Assembly (NCBI RefSeq): GCF_000764535.1 | Contig: NZ_CP009571.1 | Span: forward strand, 2,909,001-2,973,000 | Reading direction: 5' to 3' | DNA from: Sphingomonas taxi | GTDB lineage: Bacteria; Pseudomonadota; Alphaproteobacteria; Sphingomonadales; Sphingomonadaceae | Length of the DNA stretch: 64,000 nucleotides | Shown here: piece by piece, positions 25,729 through 34,694 of the stretch | How positions within the stretch are numbered: position 1 is the first letter of the stretch | Layout of the letters: every line of letters starts with the position of its first letter | Position numbers and translations under genes: made by a program | The notes under the pieces: model-generated | Seen by the model: only the letters and a program-made list of their open reading frames with translations | Database searches by the model: none | What the model was told of the DNA's origin: nothing

Positions 25729-27002
25729 CGCGCCGCGCGCCCCGGCGTCAGCCATTCGGGCACGCGCTCGGCGGCGAGGATCGTCTCCGCGGCGATGCGG
25801 TCGGCGACCACCGCGAACCGGTCGCCGTCGACCAGCACTTCGGGCACCAGCGCGCGGCTGTTGTAGGTCGAGGCCATCGTCGCGCCATAGGCGCCGGCGG
25901 TGCGGAACACGGCGAGGTCGCCGCTCTTCACCGCGTCGATGTCGCGGCCCATCGCGAAGGTGTCGCCGCTCTCGCAGACGGGGCCGGCGATATTCGCGGT
26001 CATCCGCTCGCCGCTCGGTGCGACCGCGTCGAAATCGTGCCAGGCGTCGTAGAGCGCCGGGCGGGCGAGGTCGTTCATCGCCGCATCGACGATGACATAG
26101 GGGTTGGTGACGCCCGGCTTGACCCAGATCACCTCGGTCAGCAGCACGCCCGCATTGCCGGCGATGACGCGGCCGGGCTCGAACATCAGTTCGACGTCCC
26201 AGCCTTCGGTGACGCGCGCGACCATCGCGCCGTAATCGGCCGGGCTCGGCAGCACGTCGCCCGCCTTGTACGGCACGCCCAGCCCGCCGCCGAGATCGAC
26301 ACGCGTGATCGTGTGGCCGGCGGCGCGCAGATCGGCGACGAGCTGCCCGATCCGGCGATACGCCTCCTCCAGCCGCGAGAGATCGGCGAGCTGGCTGCCG
26401 ATGTGGCAGGCGACACCGCGAAGGTCGAGGCCGTCCAGCGGCGCGAGCCGGTCGAACATCGCCGGCGCCTGGTCGATCGGCACGCCGAACTTGTTCTCGG
26501 CGCGCCCGGTCGAGATCTTGGCGTGCGTGCCGGCGTCGACATCGGGATTGACGCGGAGCACTGCGGGCGCGCGCCTGCCCTTGGCATGGGCGATCTGCGC
26601 GAGGACGGCGCCCTCTTCCTCCAGCTCGAGGTTGAACTGGCCGATGCCCTCGTCGAGCCCGCGCGACAGTTCGGCGCGGGTCTTGCCGACGCCCGAGAAG
26701 ACGATGTCCGCCGCCGGAATGCCCGCCGCCAGCGCACGCGCCATCTCGCCGCCCGAAACGACGTCGGCGCCATAGCCTTCCTCGGCGAGGACGCGCAGCA
26801 CCGCGACGTTGGGATTGGCCTTGATCGCATAAGCGAGATGGACGCGGCCGAGGTCCTTCAGCCCGTCGCGGAACACCTGCGCATGGCGGCGGAAGGTCGC
26901 GGTGGAATAGACGTAGACCGGCGTGCCGACCTCGTCGGCGATGCGGGTCAACGGCACGTCCTCGCAATGGAGGATGCCGTCGCGGTAATCGAAATGGTTC
27001 AT
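25725..27002 (-). CDS. lysA: Diaminopimelate decarboxylase
   Basis: PLP enzyme that makes L-lysine from meso-diaminopimelate, the last step of lysine synthesis. The ATG at 27002 gives 425 residues, the normal length. The PLP lysine is Lys61 in YAIKANPN; other family motifs are GGGLGVPY, FEPGRVIAGNAG and GPVCESGDTF (the Cys-Glu pair contacts substrate), and YNSRALVPEVLVDGD near the end. It lies 10 bp after the small lipoprotein gene and overlaps the siroheme gene by four bases. The pairing argH - small lipoprotein - lysA is a conserved proteobacterial arrangement. Confidence 0.97.
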   Translation of the reverse strand: MNHFDYRDGILHCEDVPLTRIADEVGTPVYVYSTATFRRHAQVFRDGLKDLGRVHLAYAIKANPNVAVLRVLAEEGYGADVVSGGEMARALAAGIPAADIVFSGVGKTRAELSRGLDEGIGQFNLELEEEGAVLAQIAHAKGRRAPAVLRVNPDVDAGTHAKISTGRAENKFGVPIDQAPAMFDRLAPLDGLDLRGVACHIGSQLADLSRLEEAYRRIGQLVADLRAAGHTITRVDLGGGLGVPYKAGDVLPSPADYGAMVARVTEGWDVELMFEPGRVIAGNAGVLLTEVIWVKPGVTNPYVIVDAAMNDLARPALYDAWHDFDAVAPSGERMTANIAGPVCESGDTFAMGRDIDAVKSGDLAVFRTAGAYGATMASTYNSRALVPEVLVDGDRFAVVADRIAAETILAAERVPEWLTPGRAAR

Positions 27003-27012
27003 CGGGCCTGGA

Positions 27013-27249
27013 TCAATTGGGGGGCAGGTCGAAATCGTCGCTGCGCCGCTGTTCGGAATTGCTGAGCAACTCGTCGCTGCGCTGCGGCCGCTGCTGCGTC
27101 GTCGGGGTGAGCAGTTGCGCCGGGGTCGGCGTCGCCTTGGCGCCATATGGTGCGGGCGGCAACGACGCGCCCGGTGCCGGCTGCAATTGTTTGGCGGCAC
27201 CGCAGCCGGCAAGCGCCAGCACCAGTGCGAGAGGGATCAGGCGCGTCAT
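27013..27249 (-). CDS. Small lipoprotein between argH and lysA (LptM/YifL-like)
   Basis: A 78-residue predicted lipoprotein. It has a basic start, a hydrophobic stretch and the lipobox LAGC with Cys16 as the acylation site, then a Pro/Thr/Gln-rich disordered tail ending in DDFDLPPN. Proteins of this size and place are the LptM (YifL) family; in E. coli LptM helps mature the LPS transport component LptD. Here the mature part is longer than in E. coli and only the lipobox region is alike, so the function is inferred from context. ATG overlaps the argH stop by four bases. Confidence 0.75.
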   Translation of the reverse strand: MTRLIPLALVLALAGCGAAKQLQPAPGASLPPAPYGAKATPTPAQLLTPTTQQRPQRSDELLSNSEQRRSDDFDLPPN

Positions 27250-28631
27250 GACAGGCTCTCCCGCGCAGCCGCGATCGCGGCGCGCACGTTGGCGGGCGCG
27301 GTGCCGCCGAAGCTGGTCCGGCTGGCGACCGAGGCATCGACTGACAGCACGTCGTACAGGCTCTCGTTGACCCGCGCGTCGATGCCCACGAATTCGGCAT
27401 AGGGCAGTTCGTCGAGCCGCACGCCCAGTTCCTCGGCGCGTTTCACCGCGCGGCCGGTAACGTGATGCGCCTCGCGGAACGGCAGCCCCGCCTCGCGCAC
27501 CAGCCAGTCGGCGAAATCGGTCGCGGTGGCGAAGCCGCTTTCGGCGAGCCCGCGCATCCGGTCGGTGCGGAAGGTCGCGCTCTCGATCATCCCGGTCATC
27601 GCCGCGATCGACAGGCCGAGCAGGTCGTGCGCCTCGAACACCGGCGGCTTGTCGTCCTGCATGTCCTTCGAATAGGCGAGCGGCAGGCCCTTCATCGTCA
27701 CCATCAGCGCGGTCTGGCAGCCAAGGATGCGCCCGGCATGGCCGCGCACCAGCTCGGCGGCGTCGGGATTGCGCTTCTGCGGCATGATCGAGCTGCCGGT
27801 CGACCATTGATCGGACAAAGCGACGAAGCCGAACGGCTGCGACGCCCACAGCACGAATTCCTCGGCGAGCCGCGACAGGTGCAGCGCGGTCTGGGTCGCC
27901 GCGGTCAGATAGTCGATCGCGAAGTCGCGGTCGCTGACCGCATCGAGGCTGTTGCGCGTCGGCCCGTCGAAGCCCAGCGCCGCCGCAGTCATCTGCCGGT
28001 CGAGGGGGAAGCTCGTTCCCGCCAGCGCCGCCGAGCCCAAGGGACACAGGTTCATCCGCGCCCGCGCGTCGCGGAAGCGCGACACGTCGCGCGCGACCAT
28101 CTCGACATAGGCCATCAGATGATGGCCGAGCGTCACCGGCTGCGCCGATTGCAGATGGGTGAAGCCGGGCATCACCGCATCGGCATGTTCCTCCGCCCGC
28201 GTCAGCAGCGCCTGCGTCAGCGCGTCGAGCGCAGCGAGCACCTGGTCGATCGCATCGCGCACCCACAGACGGAAATCGGTCGCGACCTGGTCGTTGCGCG
28301 AGCGTGCGGTGTGCAGCCGGCCGGCGACCGGGCCGATGCCCTCCGCCAGCTTCGCCTCGGTCAGCATATGGATGTCTTCGAGCGCCAGATCCTCCGGCAC
28401 GCCGTTCGCCGCATAATCGGCGGCGACGACGTCGAGACCGGCGTCGATCGTCGCGGCATCCGCGGCCGAGACGATGCCCTGTTGCGCGAGCATCGCGACA
28501 TGCGCCTTCGATCCGGCGATATCCTGTCGCCACATCCGCTTGTCGAACGGGATCGATGCGTTAATCTCACGCATCACCGCCGCCGGGCCCTCGGCGAACC
28601 TGCCGCCCCACATCGAATTGGAACCGCTCAT
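27246..28631 (-). CDS. argH: Argininosuccinate lyase
   Basis: Cleaves argininosuccinate to arginine and fumarate, the final step of arginine synthesis. The protein is 461 residues from the ATG at 28631 and has the family landmarks MWGGRF at residues 7-12, [13 protein letters not shown], and the fumarase-superfamily signature [19 protein letters not shown] carrying the catalytic serine. It is the first gene of the operon argH - lipoprotein - lysA - siroheme - zntB. Its start codon overlaps that of the divergent tlpA-like gene within one CATG, so an internal start at the second Met (28613) is possible for either a leader-containing transcript or correct initiation. Confidence 0.97.
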   Translation of the reverse strand: MSGSNSMWGGRFAEGPAAVMREINASIPFDKRMWRQDIAGSKAHVAMLAQQGIVSAADAATIDAGLDVVAADYAANGVPEDLALEDIHMLTEAKLAEGIGPVAGRLHTARSRNDQVATDFRLWVRDAIDQVLAALDALTQALLTRAEEHADAVMPGFTHLQSAQPVTLGHHLMAYVEMVARDVSRFRDARARMNLCPLGSAALAGTSFPLDRQMTAAALGFDGPTRNSLDAVSDRDFAIDYLTAATQTALHLSRLAEEFVLWASQPFGFVALSDQWSTGSSIMPQKRNPDAAELVRGHAGRILGCQTALMVTMKGLPLAYSKDMQDDKPPVFEAHDLLGLSIAAMTGMIESATFRTDRMRGLAESGFATATDFADWLVREAGLPFREAHHVTGRAVKRAEELGVRLDELPYAEFVGIDARVNESLYDVLSVDASVASRTSFGGTAPANVRAAIAAARESLS

Positions 28632-29223
28632 GCTCTTGGCCTCTTCCGCGCGCGTCGCGATCGTCTGTCTCCTGGCGCTCACCGCCGCGGGCTGCGATAG
28701 GCAAAGCCCGCCCCCCGAGCAAGCGAACGCGCAAGCAAACGTGACCGGCGCCTCGCCCGACGAGGCGACGGGCGCCGCCGCGACCGCGCAGATCGGCGTC
28801 GATCGCAGCCACAAGGGCGAGGCCGCGCCCGCCACCACGTTCAAGGACGCCGCCGGCAAGCCGACGACGCTGGCGGCGTTCAAGGGCAAGCCGGTGCTCG
28901 TAAACCTTTGGGCGACTTGGTGCGGGCCGTGCGTCGCCGAACTGCCGACGCTCGAGGCGCTGGCGAAAAGCGGCAAGATCCGTGTCGCCGCGATCAGCCA
29001 GGACACCGGCGCCGCGGCGAAGGTGCCGGCGTTCCTGAAAGAGCATGGCGCGCCGACGCTGACGCCCTATCTCGACGACAAGATGGCGCTGTCGACCGGT
29101 TGGAGCGCGAATCTGCCGACGACGATCCTGTTCGATTCGGCCGGCAAGGAAGTCTGGCGCTGGAACGGCGGCAACGACTGGAACGGCACCGCGGCGGCGA
29201 AGCTGATCGCCGAAGCGAGCTGA
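28630..29223 (+). CDS. TlpA/ResA-like thioredoxin-fold lipoprotein
   Basis: Membrane-anchored periplasmic disulfide reductase of the TlpA/ResA type. The 197-residue protein starts with a lipoprotein signal (lipobox TAAGC, Cys22), then a 40-residue Ala/Pro/Gln-rich linker, then a thioredoxin fold with the active site WATWCGPCV (Cys98 and Cys101), [18 protein letters not shown] and the cis-Pro segment [21 protein letters not shown]. Such proteins usually serve cytochrome c maturation or copper delivery, but no partner lies nearby. It shares its start with divergent argH, leaving no intergenic promoter space. Confidence 0.9.
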   Translation: MLLASSARVAIVCLLALTAAGCDRQSPPPEQANAQANVTGASPDEATGAAATAQIGVDRSHKGEAAPATTFKDAAGKPTTLAAFKGKPVLVNLWATWCGPCVAELPTLEALAKSGKIRVAAISQDTGAAAKVPAFLKEHGAPTLTPYLDDKMALSTGWSANLPTTILFDSAGKEVWRWNGGNDWNGTAAAKLIAEAS

Positions 29224-29233
29224 ATGCCACCGC

Positions 29234-29320
29234 GCTTCGACAGGCTCAGCGCTAACGGTGAAGTGGGTGCCCCTGATCGGACCCGATTTCCTCCCGTTCG
29301 CCCTGAGCCCGTCGAAGGGC
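29234..29320. repeat. Mirror-image repeat (CTTCGACAGGCTCAGC type)
   Basis: CTTCGACAGGCTCAGCGCTA (from 29235) and CCGTTCGCCCTGAGCCCGTC (from 29294) are inverted copies, filling the gap between the convergent tlpA-like and hydrolase genes. Same family as 19632-19726 and 37695-37781. Confidence 0.78.
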
Positions 29321-29337
29321 AAGTGAGACCTGATCCC

Positions 29338-29895
29338 TCACCCCAACGTCACCGTCTCCACACTGACCACCCGCGCGATCTGCGGCAGGATGTGGCGGAT
29401 CGCGAAGTCGTGCAGGTCGCTGGAGCGCGAGGTGCACGCATCCTCGACGATCACCACGTCATAGGACAATTCCCACGCCGTCCGCGCGGTCGATTCGACG
29501 CCGAAATTGGTCGCGATCCCGGCGATCACCACCGTCTCCACGCCGCGGCGACGCAGGTGCAGGTCGAGGTCGGTGCCGGTGAACGCTCCCCAATGATGCT
29601 TGAGCACGACGATATCGCCGTCCTGCCGCAGCCCCTCGACCAGCACGCTGAACGCCGGTGGCGTCCCCTCGGCGGGCAGGCGCGGCTGATCGACGTTCAG
29701 GCTCGGCATAGCGCCGGCAGTGAAGCCGACGTGGACGAGCACCACGGGCGCGCCCTGCGCCCGGAAGCGGTCGGCAAGCGTCTTGCCGGCGGCGACGACC
29801 GCCGCCGCGCTGTGCGGCCCCTTGTCGCCGGCAACGATGCCGTCCTGCAAGTCGATGAGGATGAGGGCGGTGGAGCGGGGATCGAAGGTCGGCAT
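29338..29895 (-). CDS. Isochorismatase-like hydrolase, YecD type
   Basis: A 185-residue alpha/beta hydrolase of the isochorismatase-like fold. Asp15 in LILIDLQDGI and Lys99 in VVLKHHWGAF are present, but at the place of the catalytic cysteine (TNxCV) the sequence reads IATNFGVESTARTAWEL, with Gly132 instead of Cys. E. coli YecD has the same replacement, as do true isochorismatases that act without a covalent cysteine. So it is not a nicotinamidase or a cysteine amidase; its substrate is unknown. It lies seven bases behind a DUF429 gene and is probably co-transcribed. Confidence 0.85.
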   Translation of the reverse strand: MPTFDPRSTALILIDLQDGIVAGDKGPHSAAAVVAAGKTLADRFRAQGAPVVLVHVGFTAGAMPSLNVDQPRLPAEGTPPAFSVLVEGLRQDGDIVVLKHHWGAFTGTDLDLHLRRRGVETVVIAGIATNFGVESTARTAWELSYDVVIVEDACTSRSSDLHDFAIRHILPQIARVVSVETVTLG

Positions 29896-29902
29896 GCCGG
29901 CT

Positions 29903-30748
29903 TCAACCGGCCGCATCCACCCCGGTTCCCGACAGCGCCCGCGGTACCCAGATCGCCGAGCCGTCGTCGCCGAACGCGTCCGCCTCGCCTTCCAGCGCAG
30001 TGACGCCGACCCAGGCGCAGACGATCGCATCGAGCATATCCTCATGCGCCTTGGCCGCCACGCCGGCAGGGTGATCGCCGAGCGGCGGCAGCTGATCGGC
30101 CAGCCCGTCGAAGCGCGTCGCGAGCAACGCGGCGATCCGCCGCCACTCGGCATGCAGCCGCCCGCGCCGCACCGCGAGCGGCTCACCGGGCCAGTATTTC
30201 GCGCTGTTGCCCGCCTTGTACGGCAGCCGCCGCGTCCCGCCGGCGAGCCGCACCAGCGCCGGATGCGGATAGACCTCGATCAGGCCGCCCGCGCTCGCGT
30301 CACCTGTGCGCAACGGATAGCCCGCCGCAGCGAAGCCGGCGCGCAGCGTGTCGCTGAGCGCCCCCGGCCGGTCGGCGCTCGGCGAATGCGTGGCGCAATG
30401 CCACGCCCCGAACGCACGGGCGATCGCATTGTCCGACGGCCGCCGCGTTACGATCGGCGCATGTGCCAGCGGCATGTCGATCGCGACCAGCGCCACGGCC
30501 TCCCCTGCGATCCGCGCCGCCGCCGCGAGCAATGCCGCCGCATCCGGCAGCGACCCCGCAGGCCGCGTCGTCAGCCGCGCACCTTCGGCAAGCGCGAGAA
30601 AATGGTCATAGGACGGCGCCACCGTGCGCAGCGTCCACCGCCCCGCCTGCCGCACGGCAAGCGCGACCCCGCTTGGCCGCGTCGCGGTCCAGGCGGCGTC
30701 GATGCCGAGCACGACGTCAGCGTTCAGAGGGGGTGGGATATCGCGCAT
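29903..30748 (-). CDS. DUF429 protein (predicted RNase H-fold nuclease)
   Basis: A 281-residue protein matching the DUF429 family: GIDAAW at 15-20, VALVAIDMPLA at about 85-95 and EVYPHPALVRLAGG near 158-171, then RRLPYKAGNSAKYW and a C-terminal DMLDAIVCAWVG, all acidic or aromatic landmarks of this RNase H-like fold. No biochemical role is established for the family. It reads into the YecD-like hydrolase gene and starts next to the tRNA-Gln gene. No export signal is present. Confidence 0.82.
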   Translation of the reverse strand: MRDIPPPLNADVVLGIDAAWTATRPSGVALAVRQAGRWTLRTVAPSYDHFLALAEGARLTTRPAGSLPDAAALLAAAARIAGEAVALVAIDMPLAHAPIVTRRPSDNAIARAFGAWHCATHSPSADRPGALSDTLRAGFAAAGYPLRTGDASAGGLIEVYPHPALVRLAGGTRRLPYKAGNSAKYWPGEPLAVRRGRLHAEWRRIAALLATRFDGLADQLPPLGDHPAGVAAKAHEDMLDAIVCAWVGVTALEGEADAFGDDGSAIWVPRALSGTGVDAAG

Positions 30749-30762
30749 GCGGCGATAAAAAC

Positions 30763-30836
30763 TGGATGCCCGACAAGGACTCGAACCTTGATTGACGGAG
30801 TCAGAGTCCGCTCTCTTACCATTAGAGGATCGGGCA
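30763..30836 (-). tRNA. tRNA-Gln (anticodon CTG)
   Basis: The reverse strand folds as a 74-nt tRNA with encoded CCA: acceptor TGCCCGA pairing TCGGGCA, D arm CTCT/AGAG, anticodon stem GCGGA/TCCGT with loop CTCTGAC (anticodon CTG, reads CAG), and T arm CAAGG/CCTTG around TTCGAGT. The U1-A72 first pair is typical of glutamine tRNA. Confidence 0.96.
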
Positions 30837-30989
30837 ATCGCAGGCGGCGCATTTAGGGGGCAGGTGCAGGGCTGTCAACGGGGCAAACGCCTCCGCTTGT
30901 CGCAAGCCCCGGTCCGCGCTACCTAGGGGGTAAGCACCGAGCGGGTATCGTCCCGCGACGGCAGTAGAAAACAGAAAGTCACCACGGCT

Positions 30990-32033
30990 ATGGGGGATCG
31001 ATCCGCCCGAATGCCGTACCGGCAGGAGCCCCCTGCCCGTCCGGCGCCGAGCCGGCCGCCACGCGGCCGCTGGTCCGATGCGCAGGCGTTCGCCGCGCTG
31101 GACCTCGGCACCAACAATTGCCGGCTGCTGATCGCGCGCCCGCAGGGCGACGGTTTCGCGGTGGTCGATGCCTTCTCGCGCATCGTGCGACTCGGCGAAG
31201 GTCTCGCCGCGACCGGACGGCTCAGCGACACCGCGATCGAGCGCACCATCGCGGCGCTGCGCGTCTGCGCCGACAAATTGAAGCGCCGCAACGTCACGCT
31301 CGCCCGCTCGGTGGCGACGGAAGCGTGCCGCCGCGCCGCCAACGGTACCGACTTCATCGCGCGCGCCTATGCCGAGACCGGCATCCATCTCGACATCATC
31401 TCCGCCGAGGAGGAAGCGCGACTCGCCGTGCTCGGCTGCCATGCGCTGATCGAGCCGGGCGACGACCCCGCGCTGATCTTCGACATCGGCGGCGGCTCGA
31501 CCGAGCTGGTGCTGATCGACACCAGACCCGGCGCGATGCCGCGCGTGCTCGACTGGCATTCGGCGCCCTGGGGCGTGGTGTCGCTGACCGAACATGCCGG
31601 CGGCGGCGAGGGTGAGAGCGGCCGGCTCGCGGCCTATGCGCGGATGCGCGGCATTGTCGCGGAGAGCTTCGCCGGTTTCGCCGCGCGCCTGCCCAGGGAG
31701 GTGGCGCGGCCGCGCCTGCTCGGCACCAGCGGCACGGTGACGACGCTCGGCAGCGTCCATCTCGGGCTCAGCCATTACGACCGCGCGCAAGTCGACGGGC
31801 TGATCGTGCCCGCCGATGCGATGCGGCGGATCAGTGCCGACCTCGCGCGCAAATCGGTGCGCGAGCGCGCGCAGCTCGCCTGCATCGGCTCGGAGCGCGC
31901 CGATCTGGTCGTCGCCGGCTGCGCGATCCTCGAGACGATCCTCGACCTCTGGCCCGCCGAACGGCTGGGTATCGCCGATCGCGGCATCCGCGAGGGCATT
32001 TTGCGACGCCTGATGGGGAGTCCCCGACCGTGA
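30990..32033 (+). CDS. ppx: Exopolyphosphatase / pppGpp phosphohydrolase family (Ppx/GppA)
   Basis: Cytoplasmic phosphatase of the ASKHA fold that shortens polyphosphate or converts pppGpp to ppGpp. The 347-residue protein has a Pro/Arg-rich head of about 30 residues and then the family nucleotide motifs: FAALDLGTNNCRLLIA (phosphate 1), the catalytic-region SAEEEARLAVLG, FDIGGGSTELVLID (phosphate 2) and LLGTSGTVTTLGSVH. It is a short, single-module form without the C-terminal HD-like domain of E. coli Ppx, as usual in alphaproteobacteria. It is followed after 13 bp by rlmE, a common arrangement in this group. Ppx and GppA activity cannot be told apart here. Confidence 0.9.
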   Translation: MGDRSARMPYRQEPPARPAPSRPPRGRWSDAQAFAALDLGTNNCRLLIARPQGDGFAVVDAFSRIVRLGEGLAATGRLSDTAIERTIAALRVCADKLKRRNVTLARSVATEACRRAANGTDFIARAYAETGIHLDIISAEEEARLAVLGCHALIEPGDDPALIFDIGGGSTELVLIDTRPGAMPRVLDWHSAPWGVVSLTEHAGGGEGESGRLAAYARMRGIVAESFAGFAARLPREVARPRLLGTSGTVTTLGSVHLGLSHYDRAQVDGLIVPADAMRRISADLARKSVRERAQLACIGSERADLVVAGCAILETILDLWPAERLGIADRGIREGILRRLMGSPRP

Positions 32034-32046
32034 AGAGGAATATCGC

Positions 32047-32718
32047 GTGAGCCGTGATGGTGGCGGCCTGCGCACGCGGGTCAAGACGGCGCGCGGCCGC
32101 ACCGCGCAATCGACGCGCTGGCTCGAACGCCAGCTCAACGATCCCTACGTCAAGCGCGCGCGCGCGGAGGGCTATCGCAGCCGCGCCGCCTACAAGCTGA
32201 TCGAACTCGACGAGCGGTTCGGCATCATCCGCGGCTCGAAACGCGTCGTCGATCTCGGCATCGCGCCGGGCGGCTGGAGCCAGGTCATCAAGCGTCGCCT
32301 GCCCAAGGCGGCGGTGGTCGGCATCGACCTGCTGCCGGTCGATCCGATCGACGGCGTGACGATCTTCGAGATGGACTTCATGGACGATGCCGCGCCGGGC
32401 AAATTGATCGAGGCGCTGGGCGGCGCGCCCGATCTGGTGCTGTCGGACATGGCGGCGAACACCGTCGGCCATCCGCAGACCGATGCGCTGCGCACCATGG
32501 CGCTGGTCGAGACCGCCCTGGCGTTCGCGGTCGAGGTGCTCGAGAAGGGCGGCACGTTCGTGTCGAAAGTGTTCGCCGGCGGCGCCGACCAGCAGCTCGT
32601 CGCCGAGATGAAGCGCAATTTCGCAACGGTGAAGCACGCCAAGCCGCCGTCGAGCCGCAAGGGCTCGGTGGAATGGTTCGTCGTGGCGCAGGGGTTCAAG
32701 GGCAGGTCAGCGGAGTAG
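32047..32718 (+). CDS. rlmE: 23S rRNA 2'-O-methyltransferase RlmE (FtsJ/RrmJ)
   Basis: Methylates the 2'-O of U2552 in the A loop of 23S rRNA at a late stage of 50S assembly. The GTG start at 32047 follows GAGG with normal spacing and gives 223 residues. The SAM motif is VVDLGIAPGGWSQV (67-80), and the catalytic K-D-K-E tetrad appears as Lys50, Asp134, Lys174 and Glu209. The N-terminal basic segment RTRVKTARGRTAQSTRW is typical of the alphaproteobacterial branch. It is in an operon with ppx; a repeat island begins six bases after its stop codon. Confidence 0.95.
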   Translation: MSRDGGGLRTRVKTARGRTAQSTRWLERQLNDPYVKRARAEGYRSRAAYKLIELDERFGIIRGSKRVVDLGIAPGGWSQVIKRRLPKAAVVGIDLLPVDPIDGVTIFEMDFMDDAAPGKLIEALGGAPDLVLSDMAANTVGHPQTDALRTMALVETALAFAVEVLEKGGTFVSKVFAGGADQQLVAEMKRNFATVKHAKPPSSRKGSVEWFVVAQGFKGRSAE

Positions 32719-32723
32719 CGCAG

Positions 32724-33013
32724 CTAGTCCGCGTCGCGGACCTGCCCCGGCCAGCGTCGCGGCACGCGACGACTGACGACGCGGCTTTGCCGCGGCGGGG
32801 GCCGAGACGTCGTCCCACCCCTACCCTCGTCACCCCCGCGCAGGCGGGGATGCATACGCGCGGATGTCGCGGCTCTTGTCACGAGCGTCAGCGTTTATGG
32901 ATCCCCGCCTGCGCGGGGATGACAAGGGGGGTAGGCATCCCCCCAAACGCAAACGACGCGGCAAAGCCACGTCGTCAGTCGCGCTAGCGCCCGCTGGCCG
33001 AGGCGCGGACTAG
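32724..33013. repeat. Nested inverted-repeat island, about 290 bp
   Basis: Non-coding stretch between rlmE and rpoZ. An outer pair (CTAGTCCGCG at 32724 with CGCGGACTAG at 33004) encloses GACTGACGACGCGGCTTTGC near 32772 with GCAAAGCCACGTCGTCAGTC near 32961, and an inner pair CCCGCGCAGGCGGGGAT with ATCCCCGCCTGCGCGGGGAT near 32834 and 32900. All arms are reverse complements around one centre near 32868, so the region is one large imperfect palindrome. No gene is seen in it. Confidence 0.8.
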
Positions 33014-33038
33014 CCAGGCTAATCCGTCGGCCGATCCC

Positions 33039-33383
33039 TCACCCGTCGTAATCGGCACCCAGATTCTGGTTCCGCGGCGGCGCGGCGGCGGTCAGGCGGA
33101 GCGCCTCGGCCGAGGCCGACAGCGAGCCGACCGCATCGACCTCATCGTCGTCGTCGATCTGGACGCGCTGCAGGCTGTTGATCACCGCCTCTTCGAGATT
33201 GTCCGGGCGGACCAGCTCGTCGGCGATCTCGCGCAGCGCGACGACCGGATTCTTGTCGCGATCGCGATCGAGCAGCAGTTCTGCGCCGCCCGAAATCTGT
33301 CGCGCACGCTGTGCGGCGAACAGGACCAGATCGAAGCGGTTGGGGATCTTGTCGACGCAATCCTCGACAGTGACGCGCGCCAT
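33039..33383 (-). CDS. rpoZ: RNA polymerase omega subunit
   Basis: Small subunit that helps fold the beta-prime subunit of RNA polymerase and forms part of a ppGpp site. The ATG at 33383 gives 114 residues. The start [20 protein letters not shown] is diagnostic, followed by [20 protein letters not shown] and [14 protein letters not shown]. The acidic tail ([11 protein letters not shown]) and an extra Ala-rich end are usual in alphaproteobacteria. The usual neighbour spoT/rel is not present in the window. It is divergent from the cardiolipin synthase gene. Confidence 0.95.
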   Translation of the reverse strand: MARVTVEDCVDKIPNRFDLVLFAAQRARQISGGAELLLDRDRDKNPVVALREIADELVRPDNLEEAVINSLQRVQIDDDDEVDAVGSLSASAEALRLTAAAPPRNQNLGADYDG

Positions 33384-33504
33384 GGACGCTTTCCTTCGCA
33401 AATACCGATGCAGTGAAGGCGGGGGACTAGGCGCCTGTGCCCGCAAAGTCAAGAAATGCGCGGGCGCGCTTGTGCGGCGGCGGCGCAATCGCCACAGACG
33501 GGCG

Positions 33505-34674
33505 ATGGCCGCCCCCGCCCCCCAACCGACGTTCACCGTCGACGGCAACCGGCTGACGCTGCTCGACACCGGGCCGCGACGGCTCGACGCCTTGCTCGCG
33601 CTGATCGACGGCGCGCAGACCGATCTGCGCATCCTCTATTATATCTACGCCGACGACGAGACCGGCCGGCGCGTCAATGCCGCGCTGATCGCCGCGGCGG
33701 ATCGCGGCGTCGCCACCGCGCTGATCGTCGATGGCTTCGGCAGCGAGACCGACGACGCCTTCTACGCGCCGCTGCGCGCGGCGGGCGTATCGGTGTGCCG
33801 CTTCTCGCCGCGCTTCGGCCGCCGCTATCTGCTGCGCAACCACCAGAAGCTCGCGCTCGCCGACGCGGGCAGCGACGCCCAGCGGATCATCATCGGCGGC
33901 TTCAACGTCGAGGACGATTATTTCGGCACCCCCGCCGAGGAAGCGTGGCGCGACCTCGGCCTGCTGGTCGAGGGGCCGGCGGCGGGGCGGCTCGCCGGTT
34001 ATTTCGACGCGCTGCACGATTGGGTGCGCGCGCCCAAGGGCAAGGTGCGCCACCTCAACAGGGCGCTGTCGCGGTGGAGCGAGACGCGCGGGTTGACGCG
34101 GTGGCTGATCGGCGGCCCGACGCGGCGGCTGTCGCCCTGGGCGCGGGCGGTGCGCGACGACCTGCGCCGCGGCAAGCGGATCGACATCATCGCCGCCTAT
34201 TTCACTCCCTCGCCCACCATCTTGCGCCGGCTCGACAAGGCGGGGCGGCGCAAGGCGAAGGTGCGGATCGTCACCGCCGCCAAGTCCGACAATGCCGCGA
34301 CGATCGCCGCGGCGCGCTTCACCTATGCCGGCCTGCTGCGCAAGGGCGTGCAGGTCTTCGAATATCAACCGACCAAGCTGCACACCAAATTGTACGTGAT
34401 CGACGATGCCGTCCACGTCGGCTCGGCCAATTTCGATATGCGCAGCCTGTTCATCAACATGGAGCTGATGTTCCGCGTCGAGGATCGCGCCTTCGCCGAT
34501 CATGTGCGCAGCTATGTCGAGGGCGAGATCGCGCGGTCGCAGCCGATCACCAAGGCATGGTACAAGGCGCATACCGGCCCGGTGCAGCGCATCCGCCAGT
34601 TCTTCGCCTATCTGATGATCGCGGTGGTCGATCCCGGCGTGTCGCGCGGGCTCAATTTCGGCATCGACGAATAA
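33505..34674 (+). CDS. Phospholipase D-like / cardiolipin synthase
   Basis: Phosphatidyltransferase-type enzyme with two PLD half-sites that probably makes cardiolipin at the inner membrane. The ATG at 33505 gives 389 residues. The first HKD motif is [11 protein letters not shown] followed by [13 protein letters not shown]; the second is [20 protein letters not shown]. The protein has no N-terminal membrane helices, so it resembles the soluble ClsB/ClsC-like branch. The frame is open upstream to 33178, but that part is antisense to rpoZ and shows nothing conserved. Which glycerolipid it uses is not readable. Confidence 0.88.
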   Translation: MAAPAPQPTFTVDGNRLTLLDTGPRRLDALLALIDGAQTDLRILYYIYADDETGRRVNAALIAAADRGVATALIVDGFGSETDDAFYAPLRAAGVSVCRFSPRFGRRYLLRNHQKLALADAGSDAQRIIIGGFNVEDDYFGTPAEEAWRDLGLLVEGPAAGRLAGYFDALHDWVRAPKGKVRHLNRALSRWSETRGLTRWLIGGPTRRLSPWARAVRDDLRRGKRIDIIAAYFTPSPTILRRLDKAGRRKAKVRIVTAAKSDNAATIAAARFTYAGLLRKGVQVFEYQPTKLHTKLYVIDDAVHVGSANFDMRSLFINMELMFRVEDRAFADHVRSYVEGEIARSQPITKAWYKAHTGPVQRIRQFFAYLMIAVVDPGVSRGLNFGIDE

Positions 34675-34694
34675 GGCGAGGGCTATCCCGCCCC

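Noticed and set aside
30837..30989. A possible small gene or RNA between tRNA-Gln and ppx
   Set aside because: No open frame with a ribosome-binding site and no strong structure beyond a short CGGGTATCGTCCCG hairpin.
32824..32930. CRISPR-like repeat pair
   Set aside because: The two GC-rich palindromic units are inverted, not direct, and only two in number, with no spacers or cas genes; they belong to a mirror repeat.
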